DNA from: Anaspis maculata
Lineage: Eukaryota > Arthropoda > Insecta > Coleoptera > Scraptiidae
Assembly (NCBI GenBank): GCA_949128115.1
Contig: OX421961.1
Span: 125,057,050-125,121,049, forward strand
Length of the DNA stretch: 64,000 nt
Reading direction: 5' to 3'
Shown in pieces: positions 36,178-47,525 of the stretch. Within the stretch, counting starts at the first letter, position 1. Every line of letters begins with the position of its first letter. The translations under genes were made by a program, and so were the position numbers. A model generated the notes under the pieces. The model was not told where the DNA came from. It saw only the letters and a program-made list of their open reading frames with translations, and ran no database searches.

Positions 36178-37065
36178 TACTGGACAGGGAGCTGGTGCTT
36201 CAAAACTTACGTCATAAGGTACATGATTTTAACCCTGTAGGTCTAATGTGCGTTGATGAGGTTGTTAAAAATTTCTTTGTCTTACATGTCAGACCGCGGA
36301 CTTTAGGCTGGTAGGGGCTTGTCAGTTTTCGAAAAATGTCCAAAATTTACGACATGAGGTGCGTGAATGAAACCAAGGAGCCTTTGTGTGGAAACATCTC
36401 CTCAATCAAAAATCGGGTCATAAGACAAAATGTTTGGGGGCTTTGGGTCCATAAGAAAAGTTTGAAATTTTCAAAAAGGGCAAAAACCCCCTCCTGGAGA
36501 CTTCTCTTTCAAGATAATTTTGAAATTCAAAACGATTCTTACATGATTTTTTACGTAGGTTTCGAATCTGTTCAAAAATTTTTTAATGGTACATCGCTTA
36601 CCTACAGGGTGCAACATCGAAAAAAAATTCTCAAATCGTACACCCTGTATTTTAACATTGAAATCGATTCCGTCTTTCATCCTGATTACAAATATATATC
36701 ACACTCAGTGGGTCAGTCAACAAAACGCCTGTGAAAAAATTGTAAAATTTTGGTCCTCTTCTGAAAATTTCAAACTTGTCTTATGGACCAAAAGCCCCTA
36801 AAAATACTGTCTTACGACCAGATTTTCGATTAAGGGGATGTGTCCACACAAAATCCAGTTGGTTTCATTCATGTACCTTAAGACGTAAATTTTTGGCTAT
36901 TTTTTCGAAAATTCACAAGCTTATACCAGCCTAAAGCCCCCGGTCTGACATGTAAGACAAAGCAATTTTCAACAACCTTATCAACGCACATTAGACCTAC
37001 AGGGTCAAAATCATGTACCTTATGACGTAAGTTTTGAGACACCAGCTCCCTGTCCATTAGGAAAA
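36178..37065. repeat. Fold-back inverted repeat, family G
   Basis: The ends GGACAGGGAGCTGGTG and CACCAGCTCCCTGTCC are inverse copies. Arms of about 400 bp share CTTACGTCATAAGGTACATG, GGTCTAATGTGCGTTGATGA and CTTACATGTCAGACC in mirror order. A single arm is found at 25863-26010. Confidence 0.8.
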
Positions 37066-37137
37066 CGCCTTATTTTCCAGCTTCCCACCTCGGTGTGAAT
37101 TTTGTTGCATTAATTTTGGGACACCATGTTGATAAAA

Positions 37138-37633
37138 TTCTTTGTATTTTAATTTTGAAGTTATGGTGTGACAAAGGAAGGTTGGTCCTTCGATCGTTTC
37201 TATTTTCGTTAGATTTTAGTAAATTGTTTATGGCAAAATGATAAGTAAAAAAAAATCAACCACTGAATCTGTAGTGAACTTCTGTTTTTGATAGGTAAGT
37301 ACAAGGTGAGTTGTGAATCCTGAAGATTGTATTTTCCCTAAAAGTACCCGCAAAGAGTCATACTGGTCCCATAACCTATGTAGAGCACAATGAAACACAA
37401 CTCATTTTCAAAAAATTCTTTTGCTTCTGTTTTTTCAGAAAAACTGTATTTTGTAGTTTACGGCTCACCCTGTATAGAAAACAAATGATCAATATACATT
37501 CAGTGTTTGATATTTCGTAGTCATTATTTTGCCATAAGCAGTTTACAAATTATTTTTTCAATTGACGAAAATAGAAGGACTCGAAAGACCAAACTTTTGT
37601 CACTCTATAACTTCAAAATTAAAAGACAAAGAA
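37138..37633. repeat. Short fold-back inverted repeat
   Basis: CTTTGTATTTTAATTTTGAAGTTAT at the left is mirrored by ATAACTTCAAAATTAAAAGACAAAG at the right. Inner arms include GGTCCTTCGATCG, CTATTTTCGTTAGA and TATGGCAAAATGA. Arms are about 180 bp. Confidence 0.7.
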
Positions 37634-37875
37634 AATTTTTAAACAATTCTTTACTACTCTATTGCATCTCTATCTAACACACCTCCAAGGTGGTCTTATA
37701 CTCCTGAATCTCCCTGTAGAGCTTTATGGTGGCTACACAGCTCTGACCATTTTTCAGGCATTGCTTAGTGAACTTGGCAAAATCCAGCTTCAAGAATCAA
37801 AATCTCCTCTGACTAAAAAGCACAAAAATTATGATGCAAAATGAACAAGGCGTGATTCAAAGTAGTTTTACATAA

Positions 37876-37881
37876 TTTAAT
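37876..37881 (-). terminator. Candidate polyadenylation signal of METTL15 (or UQCC2-METTL15) mRNA
   Basis: ATTAAA on the minus strand lies about 50 bases past the METTL15 stop, a usual distance for a short 3' UTR. Confidence 0.45.
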
Positions 37882-37928
37882 TGAAACTGATTCACGCTAC
37901 AACCTATTTACAACCACAATAGTCTTTT

Positions 37929-38960
37929 CTATCTGACACGAACTGCAGCTCTCAACTTTGCCGAACGACTCCTGGGATTGTTCTCGACTTCTTCGTGCTT
38001 TGGAACAAGGACGTGCTTATTCAGGCTCAGCCAGTTCGATTCCATAACGTTCTTGATCATTTCACCATCGACACAGAACGTGGCGCTGCTGTATTTCAAA
38101 GGCAAAGGATTAGCAGTGTGTGCAATCAAGTTGCCCAAGAGATGCCTCTTGACAATGGTATCCTCCAAAGAGTGGAAGGAAAGCGTGACTATCCTCCCGC
38201 CCAATTTCAAATACTTGTGCGCCACAACCAACCCATAGTTGATTTCGTTCATTTCGTTATTGACGAAAATCCTCAAGGCTTGAAATGTCTTTGTGGCATT
38301 GTGAGCAGGCCGGTCGAGTTTATCGACTCGAAAGTCTTCGCTGCAAACGGAATCGACTAAATCCGCTAAGTCTTGAGTGGTGGTCAGCTTTTTGAATAAG
38401 TACCGCGCTTCAACTACGGCCCTTGCAATCTTTCTTGCTTTCTTTTCTCCCCCGTATGTTTTGATGATTCTATACAGATCGACTTCGGTTGCTTTATCCA
38501 ATACATCGGCAGCTGTGGGACTCTCAGGGAAGCGATCCTTGTCCATCCTCATGTCCAGCGGCCCGTTTTTTGATACCGAAAATCCACGATCGGCTGTATC
38601 AAACTGCATGGAAGAACAACCGAAATCAAATAAAACCCCGTCAATCGAGCTTTGGCGTATCTTCTGCTGTTTCAGTAAATCAGGCAAATCAGAAAAACGA
38701 CCTAGAAGAGGCACGACTTGTCCGGAAAATTCCTCGGCTAAACGCTGGGCATGCTCGTGCGCCACCGGGTCTCGGTCCAATGCCAGGAGTTTTATATTGG
38801 AGGCTGATTCGAGAATCCGCCTGCTGTGACCGCCGGCTCCGAAAGTCATGTCTAGGATTGTCTGAGACGATTCTGGTTTCAGGTACTGCAGCACCTCCCC
38901 GGCCATGACCGGAACATGGGGGGGAGTTGTGCAGCACCTTCGGATAATGCTACGGAACAT
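37929..38960 (-). CDS. METTL15: METTL15-type mitochondrial 12S rRNA N4-cytosine methyltransferase (RsmH/MraW family)
   Basis: A single-exon frame of 343 codons. It contains the RsmH family signature in order: the SAM-binding glycine loop ILDMTFGAGGHS (residues about 35-46), LALDRDP, DGVLFDFGCSSMQFD, RGFSVSKNGPLDMRMD, the RPAHNATKTFQALRIFVN block, GRIVTLSFHSLEDTIVK and the C-terminal NPRSRSAKLRA. In vertebrates this enzyme methylates a cytosine in mitochondrial 12S rRNA and supports mitoribosome assembly. The N-terminus (MFRSIIRRCCTT) is basic and suits mitochondrial import. Length equals family members. The start codon lies one base after the UQCC2 stop codon on the same strand, so it is probably the second cistron of a shared transcript. 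The name rests on motif recognition. Confidence 0.93.
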   Translation of the reverse strand: MFRSIIRRCCTTPPHVPVMAGEVLQYLKPESSQTILDMTFGAGGHSRRILESASNIKLLALDRDPVAHEHAQRLAEEFSGQVVPLLGRFSDLPDLLKQQKIRQSSIDGVLFDFGCSSMQFDTADRGFSVSKNGPLDMRMDKDRFPESPTAADVLDKATEVDLYRIIKTYGGEKKARKIARAVVEARYLFKKLTTTQDLADLVDSVCSEDFRVDKLDRPAHNATKTFQALRIFVNNEMNEINYGLVVAHKYLKLGGRIVTLSFHSLEDTIVKRHLLGNLIAHTANPLPLKYSSATFCVDGEMIKNVMESNWLSLNKHVLVPKHEEVENNPRSRSAKLRAAVRVR

Positions 38961-38961
38961 T

Positions 38962-39411
38962 CTAGCTCTTGATGCTGGACAGCAGCTTCTTGAAAAACGA
39001 CGTGTCTTCTTCTTTCAACTGTTCCAGCATGTCATTCGACAGAGCTATATTGCACTGTTCAGCTGTGAAGCCGGTCGCAGATGAGTTGTGCGTTCTCTTG
39101 TACTTGTTCCTGTGTTCGTTGTTGACTAAGCGGTTCAAAGACAGGTACTGGCTGTCCCAATAGCTGAAGTTTGTTTCGAATTTGTTCTCTTTATAGGCCT
39201 GGTTCACCTTGGAACGCAGGAATTCGCCCAAGTCCCTGGATAAGAAAATGAAAATTACGTCAACATACAGCTTTTCATGTTGGGGTTTTGTTGGAATTAA
39301 ACCGGCGATTTTGGTTTAAATTCAACTGTACCTGCCGACTTTAGTGTCTTGGACGGGCCACTTTTCAAGAACTTGCAAAATTCTTTTATAACTCCCAGCA
39401 GCCGCTGCCAT
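38962..39411 (-). CDS. UQCC2: Ubiquinol-cytochrome c reductase assembly factor 2 (two exons: 39411-39332, 39235-38962)
   Basis: Exon 1 encodes MAAAAGSYKRILQVLEKWPV and onwards to VG. It ends AG at a GTACAG donor (39331), and a 96-base intron follows. Exon 2 starts after a TTATCCAG acceptor, so the split Arg codon joins as VG-R-DLGEFLRSKV. The product of 117 residues agrees with animal UQCC2/MNF1 in its opening (YKR-x2-x3-EKWPV), the GRDLG-x-[YF]LR block, a YxSLxRL-like block and the C-terminal L-x-x-[DE]-x-L-E-x-L-K-E segment. UQCC2 works with UQCC1 in the mitochondrial matrix to stabilise newly made cytochrome b during complex III assembly. The stop codon (38964-38962) is one base from the METTL15 ATG, with no room for a promoter or poly(A) site between them. 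Confidence 0.9.
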
Positions 39412-39574
39412 TTGGAAAATTTGAGGTTATGTGTGACAGCTGACAGCGTCAGCTGAAGTGTCAATGTCAATAATGTCAGTTCAGGTTGTTTGACAGATTC
39501 AGCTGTTTATCATGATGTATTACCAGATTACCACATAGTTAAATAGATATACCGCGCAAGAGAGATGTCCGACA
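39412..39574 (-). promoter_or_regulatory. Likely promoter and 5' UTR of the UQCC2-METTL15 unit
   Basis: The stretch upstream of the UQCC2 ATG is short, bounded by a MITE at 39575. It carries many TGTCA/TGACA motifs (for example GACAGCTGACAGCGTCAGCTG). No TATA box is evident. Its role is inferred from position. Confidence 0.45.
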
Positions 39575-40082
39575 ATAGGGTGATTGCATGAAATCCGTTC
39601 ACATGATCACCGGCAGGTAGCGCAAGGATCGAGAGTTATGTTTTGACGTTTGTTAGCGAATTGCATTGGGGCATATAATAGGGCCGCTATTCTTGAATCG
39701 TCTGAGAAAAGTCTCTAGGAGTAAAATACATTCCGCAGTACACTGATGTAGCGAATGTTGCCTAAAATCGTGGTTTTCAGGCAACTTTCGCTACAGAAGT
39801 GTAGTACGGATTATATAAAACTCCCAGGGACTTTTCTCACACGATTCAAGAATAGCGGCCCAGGTGTAAGGCGTTGTTAGAAATTATCAGAAATCACAGT
39901 CTCGATCTCGTAAACGCCGAATAAACCAGTATGTGAAAAAAAACACGTAAAAATGATAGTATTTAGTGAGGTTAGCAGGTTAGTCCGGTTGACGTTGACT
40001 CCGACATGGATGAAACTTGACAGATGACAATGACACTATTGACATTTTGCCATTAACTCCCTCTACATGCAATCACCCTATT
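39575..40082. mobile_element. MITE, TIR GGGTGATTGCATG, copy 2, with nested palindrome
   Basis: Left TAGGGTGATTGCATG and right CATGCAATCACCCTA are inverse copies flanked by TA. The interior matches, in inverse order, the copy at 26139. A 181-bp palindromic insert (39681-39861) interrupts it. Confidence 0.8.
39681..39861. mobile_element. Palindromic insert nested in MITE
   Basis: The ends GGGCCGCTATTCTTGAATCG and CGATTCAAGAATAGCGGCCC are perfect inverse copies. The next inner arms (TGAGAAAAGTC, GACTTTTCTCA) also match, so it would form a stable hairpin. Confidence 0.7.
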
Positions 40083-40174
40083 GCCATACACCTATCACCT
40101 ATCCCACCGCAATATCAACTCGTGAACCCGCTGCGTGCGCCGGTTACATGGGGAAATTTTGCTTGGGGTTTGGA

Positions 40175-40800
40175 CAGTGATGTAAAATCCCCGGGTTTTT
40201 ATATTCAAGGGTAAATACCCGGTATTTACCCAAAATTGGGTCTCTGATAGGGTATCAATTTTCAATAATTGTGACCAGTGATGTGAGTCGGATATTTACT
40301 GGGTAGGTAGGTTAATATAAATTGGGTATTTATACCCGGTGTTTTCCCGAGCGATATTTACCCACCTTACCCAGTTTGACAGAAAAGTTGACACTGTTGA
40401 CAGCTCGGTTGACGGTTAAAGGTTAAATGATTCCTTTTTCCAAGTTCCAAGGCTTTATAAACGTAACCTCCAAAAAGCACTTATTATTATTTTGCTGCTG
40501 TGAGCAAAAATCATTATTTGTTTTTTGTTGTTTCTCCAATTGGTTATAACAATTAATGAAAATAGATACTCTATTAGAGACCCGACTTTGGGTAAATACT
40601 CGGTATCTCTAATAGGGTATCTCTGGGTATTTACCCTTAAATATAAAAACCCGGGTATTTTACATCACTGATTGTGACAAACAATTGGAGAATAACGACA
40701 ACAAACAATAATGATTTTTGCTCGCAGCAGCAAAATAAAAATAAAGTGCTTTGGACGTTATGTTTATAAAGCCTTGGAACTTGGAAAAAGAGATCAATAA
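40175..40800. mobile_element. hAT-like MITE and related fold-back pieces
   Basis: A segment at 40276-40670 begins CAGTGATGT and ends ACATCACTG, flanked on both sides by the 8-bp repeat ATTGTGAC (40268-40275, 40671-40678), a hAT hallmark. A second piece starting CAGTGATGTAAAATCC (40175) mirrors the right end (GGGTATTTTACATCACTG). Inner inverted arms 40430-40562 and 40678-40795 show that an inversion or nested event has also occurred. Confidence 0.55.
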
Positions 40801-41290
40801 AGGTACGTTCCGATATTCGTTCTGGTCGACCAACAGCCTAAAAAGTTTAATAATACCTGCGTTTGGTTATTACGTCAGATGCCCGATTTACATCTACATC
40901 GTTCGGTTATTGCATCTCAAGCAAATCGACGCAGATCTGAAGCGTTCGGATATTCCCTGCCAGACGCGTCAGATGTACATCCGTTTGCTCGGAGGTTTTT
41001 GGCCGAGGTCCCAGATCTTTTTTTGACGTATGCCAACTTGTCGTTCCGCGTTGCTCGTTTGAGGTTAGGGATTAGGCATATTTCCGCATTTGAGTGAGCA
41101 ACAAGTGTGACACTGCTGGCTGGGGCTGATTATTTGGCGTAAAAATGGCAGAAGGAGCGAAAGCGAAAGCGAACTAGCGATTCATGGTAAACAAATCGAC
41201 TAAGCGGGAGCGCACGCCGTCAGCTGTCAACTGCTGTCAACTTCACTTATTGTTTCACCTGTCATCTGTCATTATTTCATCTGCATCGTT
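40801..41290. other. Unassigned stretch
   Basis: Short frames on the plus strand near 40751-41097 have no recognised domain. No RNA gene is seen. Confidence 0.3.
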
Positions 41291-41309
41291 CGGTTTTGTC
41301 AAATCATAA

Positions 41310-41460
41310 TGGGCGCTTTCCATTTAAAACATTTGTGTCGGTTTGTGTCAGCTTGTGTTAGCTTGTGTCGATGAGACAAAGGAAAACAGATCAAATGGAA
41401 CGCATTTGTGTCGATTTGTGTCAACACAAGTCGACTTGTGTCGGTAAATGGAAAGCACAC
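41310..41460. repeat. Cluster of TTGTGTCG motifs between inverted ends
   Basis: GCGCTTTCCATTTA at the left and TAAATGGAAAGCAC at the right enclose at least seven copies of TTGTGTC(G/A). These include a local CAACACAAGTCGACTTGTGT palindrome. Confidence 0.5.
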
Positions 41461-41754
41461 ATTTTGGTCACGTGACTAACAACCAACACATATCAGACGC
41501 ATCTGCATCGCCTCTCACATGTAATTACCGAACGCAGCTAATATTGGAACTACTGGAACTGCCGAAAAAGGTTAGCCAGCTGTCAACCACAACGACCAGC
41601 TTCGGAGGCCGGTCAGTGAAGGTGGTGGAGGTTAACCCAAACGTCAACTGTCGTTCCGATATCAAAAGTCATCCACTGAATTATTGGTCGACCGGCTGGT
41701 TAACCGGCGATTTGAATATCGGAACATACCTATCTTTAAACCTATAACCGTCAA

Positions 41755-42222
41755 CACTGGGTGGGGTGATTTCCACCTAGCTCCAAGTTTGGTACACCTG
41801 CCATTTGCGCATGTGCGGATTCCAAACGGTGCATTCCATATATACGTGTTCTTATCTCCCAGTTCTTACCTGGTTTTGTGCCGTCCGGCCGTCCCGTGGA
41901 TCACCTAAAACTTTGTGCCATCGGAAGGCACACAGGAAACTGATGCGAAAAATGACGTACCGTCAGCTGTGATCCAGCACTCCGTTGTCACATGTCTCTC
42001 TCTGTGTCGTCTCATCCATGCATCCATGTTTAATTTCATTTCTCTGCAGGGATTACGTACGATCGATTACGATTCACGCTGCCATTTCTTCATTTCTCAA
42101 TTACATGTCATCTGTCGCCTTCAAACCAGAGATGTCGTGTCGGTCAACGATGCCGGTGCTTTCCATCTGGGTGTACCAAATCGTGGAACATGTTCCGTCT
42201 AGGTGGAAATAAGCACCCAGTG
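41755..42222. mobile_element. MITE-like element, TIR CACTGGGTG, copy 1
   Basis: CACTGGGTGGGGTGATTTCC followed by ACCTAG at the left is mirrored by CTAGGTGGAAATAAGCACCC and AGTG at the right. Internal GGTACACCTGCCATTT and GTGCCGTC are shared with the shorter copy at 44490-44679. Confidence 0.6.
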
Positions 42223-43985
42223 GCTCTTCAAAATGTGACGTCACGCACTTGCCATGCCATCCAACCAGACAAATCTTTTTCATGTTTTTTTTTTATAAGT
42301 ACAAGAACTTTTTTAAACAAAATAATATTTAGGAGGATTTTTCATGAAAAGAAATGAAAAAAAACATGTTCACTTGCCTATTCAAAACGTGAACATCATA
42401 TATTATGTATTGATTCCTATTAAAAAATATTTAAGTTTTGCTGAGTAGGGTTATGAACCTGGTTCAGACTGTCAACACGTGAAAAGGTGACTCGTGGATG
42501 ACTCAAAACGGACTGGGATCATCGGGGAACCCTAGAACTGAAGAATTTAAGCAAGTCAAAGTTTGCCACACTAAATACAATAATTAAAAATCAATTTATT
42601 GTCAATAGTTGCAGCGGTACGCTGGGGAAATGACCCTGATTCTGCATTTTGTGATACTGCAGTGAAATTTGGCATAATCAAACTACATAAAATTTCAATG
42701 TGATTTGACCCGCATCACTCAAAAATTTGTTCATTAGGGGGCGACTGGGGGCCCCTCCAAATTTCAAGATGTCAGAGTTTTTACCATGCACCATTCAGTA
42801 CCGCCCTATCTACCGTACAGGACCTAAACAACTTTGTTCTTGACCATCATAACATTTTTCGTCATGTCAATTCCATTCTTCTTACAGAAAAAAAATTATT
42901 TCTTTGTCTGGTCAACAAATCGAAATTATTTTTTTTGACCACAAGTAGATTGCTGAGTCATTTTTGTGATTTTGTGTGATCATCGATGAATCCGCATCCC
43001 CTTGATTCATTTATAAGAACAAAAGTTTTGCTGTTCTATTTTTCAACGAAGTAGTGACCTCAACTTACCATTATTTTCAACATTACCTATTTCAATGTTT
43101 TTTCCCGATAAATATGATTATTGTTGTACTAATATATAGCTTGAAGTTTTCTTCAACGGTATGGATGATGAAATGGCCTCATATTCCACCTGGAAGCCGC
43201 GTGCAAATTAATTTTTCTGCAAGACCGTCAAATTTGGCATTTTTGATTTTCTACCGGGAGCGGCCAAAATGGCCACCACTCCACCCAAGAGCACCAGTTC
43301 CGGTACTAACGCACCAACTCTCATTTCAGTATCACAAAATGCAAAATTGTTAGGCGTGAATATCGTTTCCCGCTAGAGCAAACCGGTGCTCTCGGGCGGA
43401 GTGGTGTGTATTGACATTTTGACCGACCCCATTGAGATCAAAAATTAGAAAAGTCGAGACGAATAAGAAGTTTGTAGTTCAGGCCCCGGTTGTTCAGCCA
43501 AAGAACATGCCATTGTTGTCCAAAGAACCGGAGGATCTTAACGACGATGTTTAAGATGGTGATATAACGGGAAAACTGATTGACGAGGAGCTACAACAAC
43601 ATCTTCATGTTCAGTGCTGTTGCCAAACGGCAAAACAAATTGACGAACTTGAAACTAAAATCGACGACCTCGTCTACAACAATGCCGCCCTAAGCGGCAA
43701 AATGAGCAGCGCGATAGACATGATACAAGCCCTCGTCGCAGCCGTTAACACCAACAGATCAAAAGACACCATAAACGAAAACGCCCTTTTCATAATGGTC
43801 GAATTACCAATTACCACGGAAAAAGACCTTCCACGATTTAATCTACACCTTATGGAGGGCGAATATATGAGTCAAACCCACTCTCGGTCAAACCGTAAGA
43901 ATAATTTTGATTATGTAGTAAGTATACACGTTTAATGTATGGAATTTTTATTTGCACAGGATTTTCGCTGGCAATAGTTCAAAAC
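42223..43985. other. Unassigned stretch
   Basis: Mostly AT-rich. A 77-codon frame on the plus strand at 43702-43935, in GC-richer text, has no recognised domain and might be an old retroelement piece (a coiled-coil-like KQIDELETKIDDL stretch precedes it in another segment). No gene can be supported. Confidence 0.3.
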
Positions 43986-43997
43986 TACACTTTTTCC

Positions 43998-44425
43998 AAC
44001 TGTAAATCAGAAAGCATCAAGTGAAATTCAGATGTATCAAATGATTTTCAGAAACCATCAGATGTAATTCAGATTGGTCAATTGTAATTCAGAAACGTCA
44101 GATGAAATTCAGATTGGTCAATTGTAATTCAGAAAGAGTCAGGTGTAATTCAGATTAGTCAAGTCGTTGATTTCAGAAAGCATCAGGTGTAATTCAGAAT
44201 AGTGGTTTTTCCAAGTGTAATTCAGAAAGCATCAGTTGGATTTCAGAAAGCATCACATGTACTTAATTCAGATCCGTCAAATGATTTTCAGAAAGCATCA
44301 GAGATGTAATTCAGATCGGTCAACTGGAATTCAGAAAGAGTCAGATGTAATTCAGATCGGTCAATTGAAATCCAGAAAGCATCAGATGTAATTCAGAAAA
44401 CATCAAGTGTAATTCAGAATAAATA
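43998..44425. repeat. Minisatellite of TCAGATGTAATTCAG units
   Basis: About 15 units of roughly 25-33 bp alternate CAGAAAGCATCAGATGTAAT and TCAGATTGGTCAATTGTAAT themes. The same units occur inverted at 49618-49795. The two arrays lie in opposite arms of the large inverted repeat 43986-49803. Confidence 0.8.
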
Positions 44426-44489
44426 ATTGTAATGGAGTAGGCAGCAAAAAAATATGACCCACCAGTCCCACCACTACCACCGTATTGAG

Positions 44490-44679
44490 TTAGTGCGTGC
44501 TTTCCACCTAGCCTCAAGTTCGGTACACCTGCCATTTAAGCATGTGCGGGTTCCAGATGGTGCTTTCCATCTACGTGTTTCTACTCGGTTCTGCGCCGAT
44601 CACCTAAAATTTTGTGCCACACCATGGAGCATGTGCCGTCTGGTGGTATTTGTACCGTCTAGGTGGAAATCACCCAGTG
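44490..44679. mobile_element. MITE-like element, TIR (C)ACTGGGTG family, copy 2
   Basis: GTGCGTGCTTTCCACCTAG at the left and CTAGGTGGAAATCACCCAGT at the right. It is shorter than copy 1 at 41755-42222 but shares the internal GGTACACCTGCCATTT text. Confidence 0.55.
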
Positions 44680-45573
44680 TTCTCCAATTGAATTGACCTA
44701 CAAAAAAAAAGGACTCGAAGCGTCCTAGCTCGTGAAAGAAGGGACTAATTTGAAACATTATTCTTCATAGATGTTTTCTCCAGCTATCATACGGCTTCTT
44801 TATGTCGTATTTTATACAGGTTCTCCATATTTTTTCTGCCTTCCTCTCGATCCTCGATCATCAAAAAATCAACTTCTCAATTTTCCAGCCATAATAACTT
44901 ATTTCCTTGTTGACCGATTTTTGAAATTCGGGGTATTGTTAAAGTCCAATAGTACAGTCGACAGATACATTAAAATAGGGTTTACCTTGCAAAAGGTCGC
45001 GGAGATTCGAAAATTTGCAGTCTGGTACAGTTTTGTGTCTTGATTAACATACTGAGTTTTTGAATTCAGCAAGCCGCCGCTTTGCTCCTCCACATTGGAA
45101 AGATGGTGCCGAAGGACCAAAAAAGATCCAATTTTCACCAATTCACTGTTTATCGTCGTCTCACCTACCGCAATGGAACCCTATGACTTTGTTGGAACTA
45201 TTGATGCATTTGCTGCTACCCCAGTCCCATTCTTCGCGGTTGAAGACAAATGATTCTTTCAGAAAACATCACGTTTTTCTTGATTTTGAAAAGATTTTTT
45301 TCTCACGCGGAAATATGACCAGCTGACCTAACTCAAGTAAATTTCGATCAGCTGCTTTCTTCTTGAGCAAGCTCTCGTCTCATAGTTTTCATAACATCAT
45401 TTGTTGACAAGGTGCACTGCAAGAAATGTTCAATTGCCAACACCAAATTCAACGGCATTTTTTTATTATTGCCATCGATCATGAAGCTCAATTTTAACAG
45501 GAATTGATAGCTTGGACTGTTTTCTGTTTATTTAGCATGCGATCAAATTTCGAAATTCACGTGGGAGTACAAA

Positions 45574-47494
45574 CAAGCGAATATGCCTCATGGGCATGAG
45601 GCTCAGTAGCGCACTTCCTTTTTGGAGGATTAGTGAACGCAAGATGTTGAGTGATTAGGGTTCTACCGTCTTGGGCAAAAAATTGCAATATGGCGGCCAA
45701 AATATCGAAAGAATCATGAAATTCAGCTTGAAAATCAAAATGATCGTACTAGACAAGGGTAAGTTCCAAGTTTCATGAAAATCGTTCCACTAACAAGAGA
45801 TTTCAATATGGCGGCCAAGATGGCGGCAGAATTATGAAACTCAGCTTGAAAATAGGAATGATCGTACGAGACAAGCGTAACTCTCAAGTTTCATGAAAAT
45901 CTTTCCACTTATAAGATATTTCAATATGGCGGCCAAGATGGTGGGGCAATCATAAAATTTGGCTTGAAAATAAGAATGATCATACTAGACAAGGGTGAGT
46001 TTCAAGTTTCATGACAATCGTTCCACTAATAAGAAATTTCAATATGGCAGCCAAGATGGCGGCCGAATTATGAAAGCCAACCTGCCTATTTGGTCCTTGA
46101 GGACCTAAGCTATCCACCGGATAAAGTTCAATCTTCAACGGCTGTAGCTTTATTTCCCGAGGAGAAGTTCAACTTCATCGAAGTGCACAGGAGATCTCTG
46201 TTTTTTGAGAATAATGATAACGATGTATGGATAACAAAAATAGTGCCCATTGGCCACCCTTGGAGACATCAGCTATTAATCGGAAAAAAGTTCCAAGACT
46301 CTTGTTTCAATTCTCGAGAAGGAGTACAGCGTCTTAATTTCTGCACGGACTCGGACAGACAGACAGACAGACAAACCGGCCACATAAGCGTCATTCTGTT
46401 ACTTATATAAAAAAAATGTGCTCCAACTGATTTCGACCTCCTGAACACGAATATCGGGTTCACTTTTGAATTGGAACATTTCTCTTTTATCGAAAAACCG
46501 AGAAAATGGTAGCCTTGTCACATGATTTTTAGTGATACCTACCTACTTTTTTTTTGTTATTGAGCGAACATGTTTCGTAATTTGAGTGCCATTATCCTTC
46601 AGGTACCTAGTATTGGCTATTTCAAAATGTTCAATTACTATTTCGGCACGTCTGATTTTAAATTTGTAGGATCGTGTAATATGCGCCGAGCCGTGGCTTT
46701 GCGGCCGTTTTCAACAAGCGAATATGCCTCATGGGCATGAGGCTCAGTAGCGCACTTCCTTTTTGGAGGATTAGTGAACGCAAGATGTTAAGTGATTAGG
46801 GTTCTACCGTCTTGGGCAAAAAATTGCAATATGGCGGCCAAAATATCGACAGAATCATGAAATTCGGCTTGAAAATCAAAATGATCGTACTAGACAAGGG
46901 TAAGTTCCAAGTTTCATGAAAATCGTTCCACTAACAAGAGATTTCAATATGGCAGCCAAGATGGCGGCAGAATTATGAAACTCAGCTTGAAAATAGGAAT
47001 GATCGTACGAGACAAGCGTAACTCTCAAGTTTCATGAAAATCTTTCCACTTATAAGAGATTTCAATATGGCGGCCAAGATAGTGGGGCAATCATAAAATT
47101 TGGCTTGAAAATAAGAATGATCATACTAGACAAGGGTGAGTTTCAAGTTTCATGACAATCGTTCCACTAATAAGAAATTTCAATATGGCAGCCAAGATGG
47201 CGGCCGAATTATGAAAGCCAACCTGCCTATTTGGTCCTTGAGGACCTAAGCTATCCACCGGATAAAGTTCAATCTTCAACGGCTGTAGCTTTATTTCCCG
47301 AGGAGAAGTTCAACTTCATCGAAGTGCACAGGAGATCTCTGTTTTTTGAGAATAATGATAACGATGTATGGATAACAAAAATAGTGCCCATTGGCCACCC
47401 TTGGAGACATCAGCTATTAATCGGAAAAAAGTTCCAAGACTCTTGTTTCAATTCTCGAGAAGGAGTACAGCGTCTTAATTTCTGCACGGACTCG

Positions 47495-47525
<31 letters not shown>

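Noticed and set aside
43998..44425. CRISPR-like array
   Set aside because: Repeat and interval are both variable copies of one minisatellite unit, there are no unique spacers, and the genome is eukaryotic.
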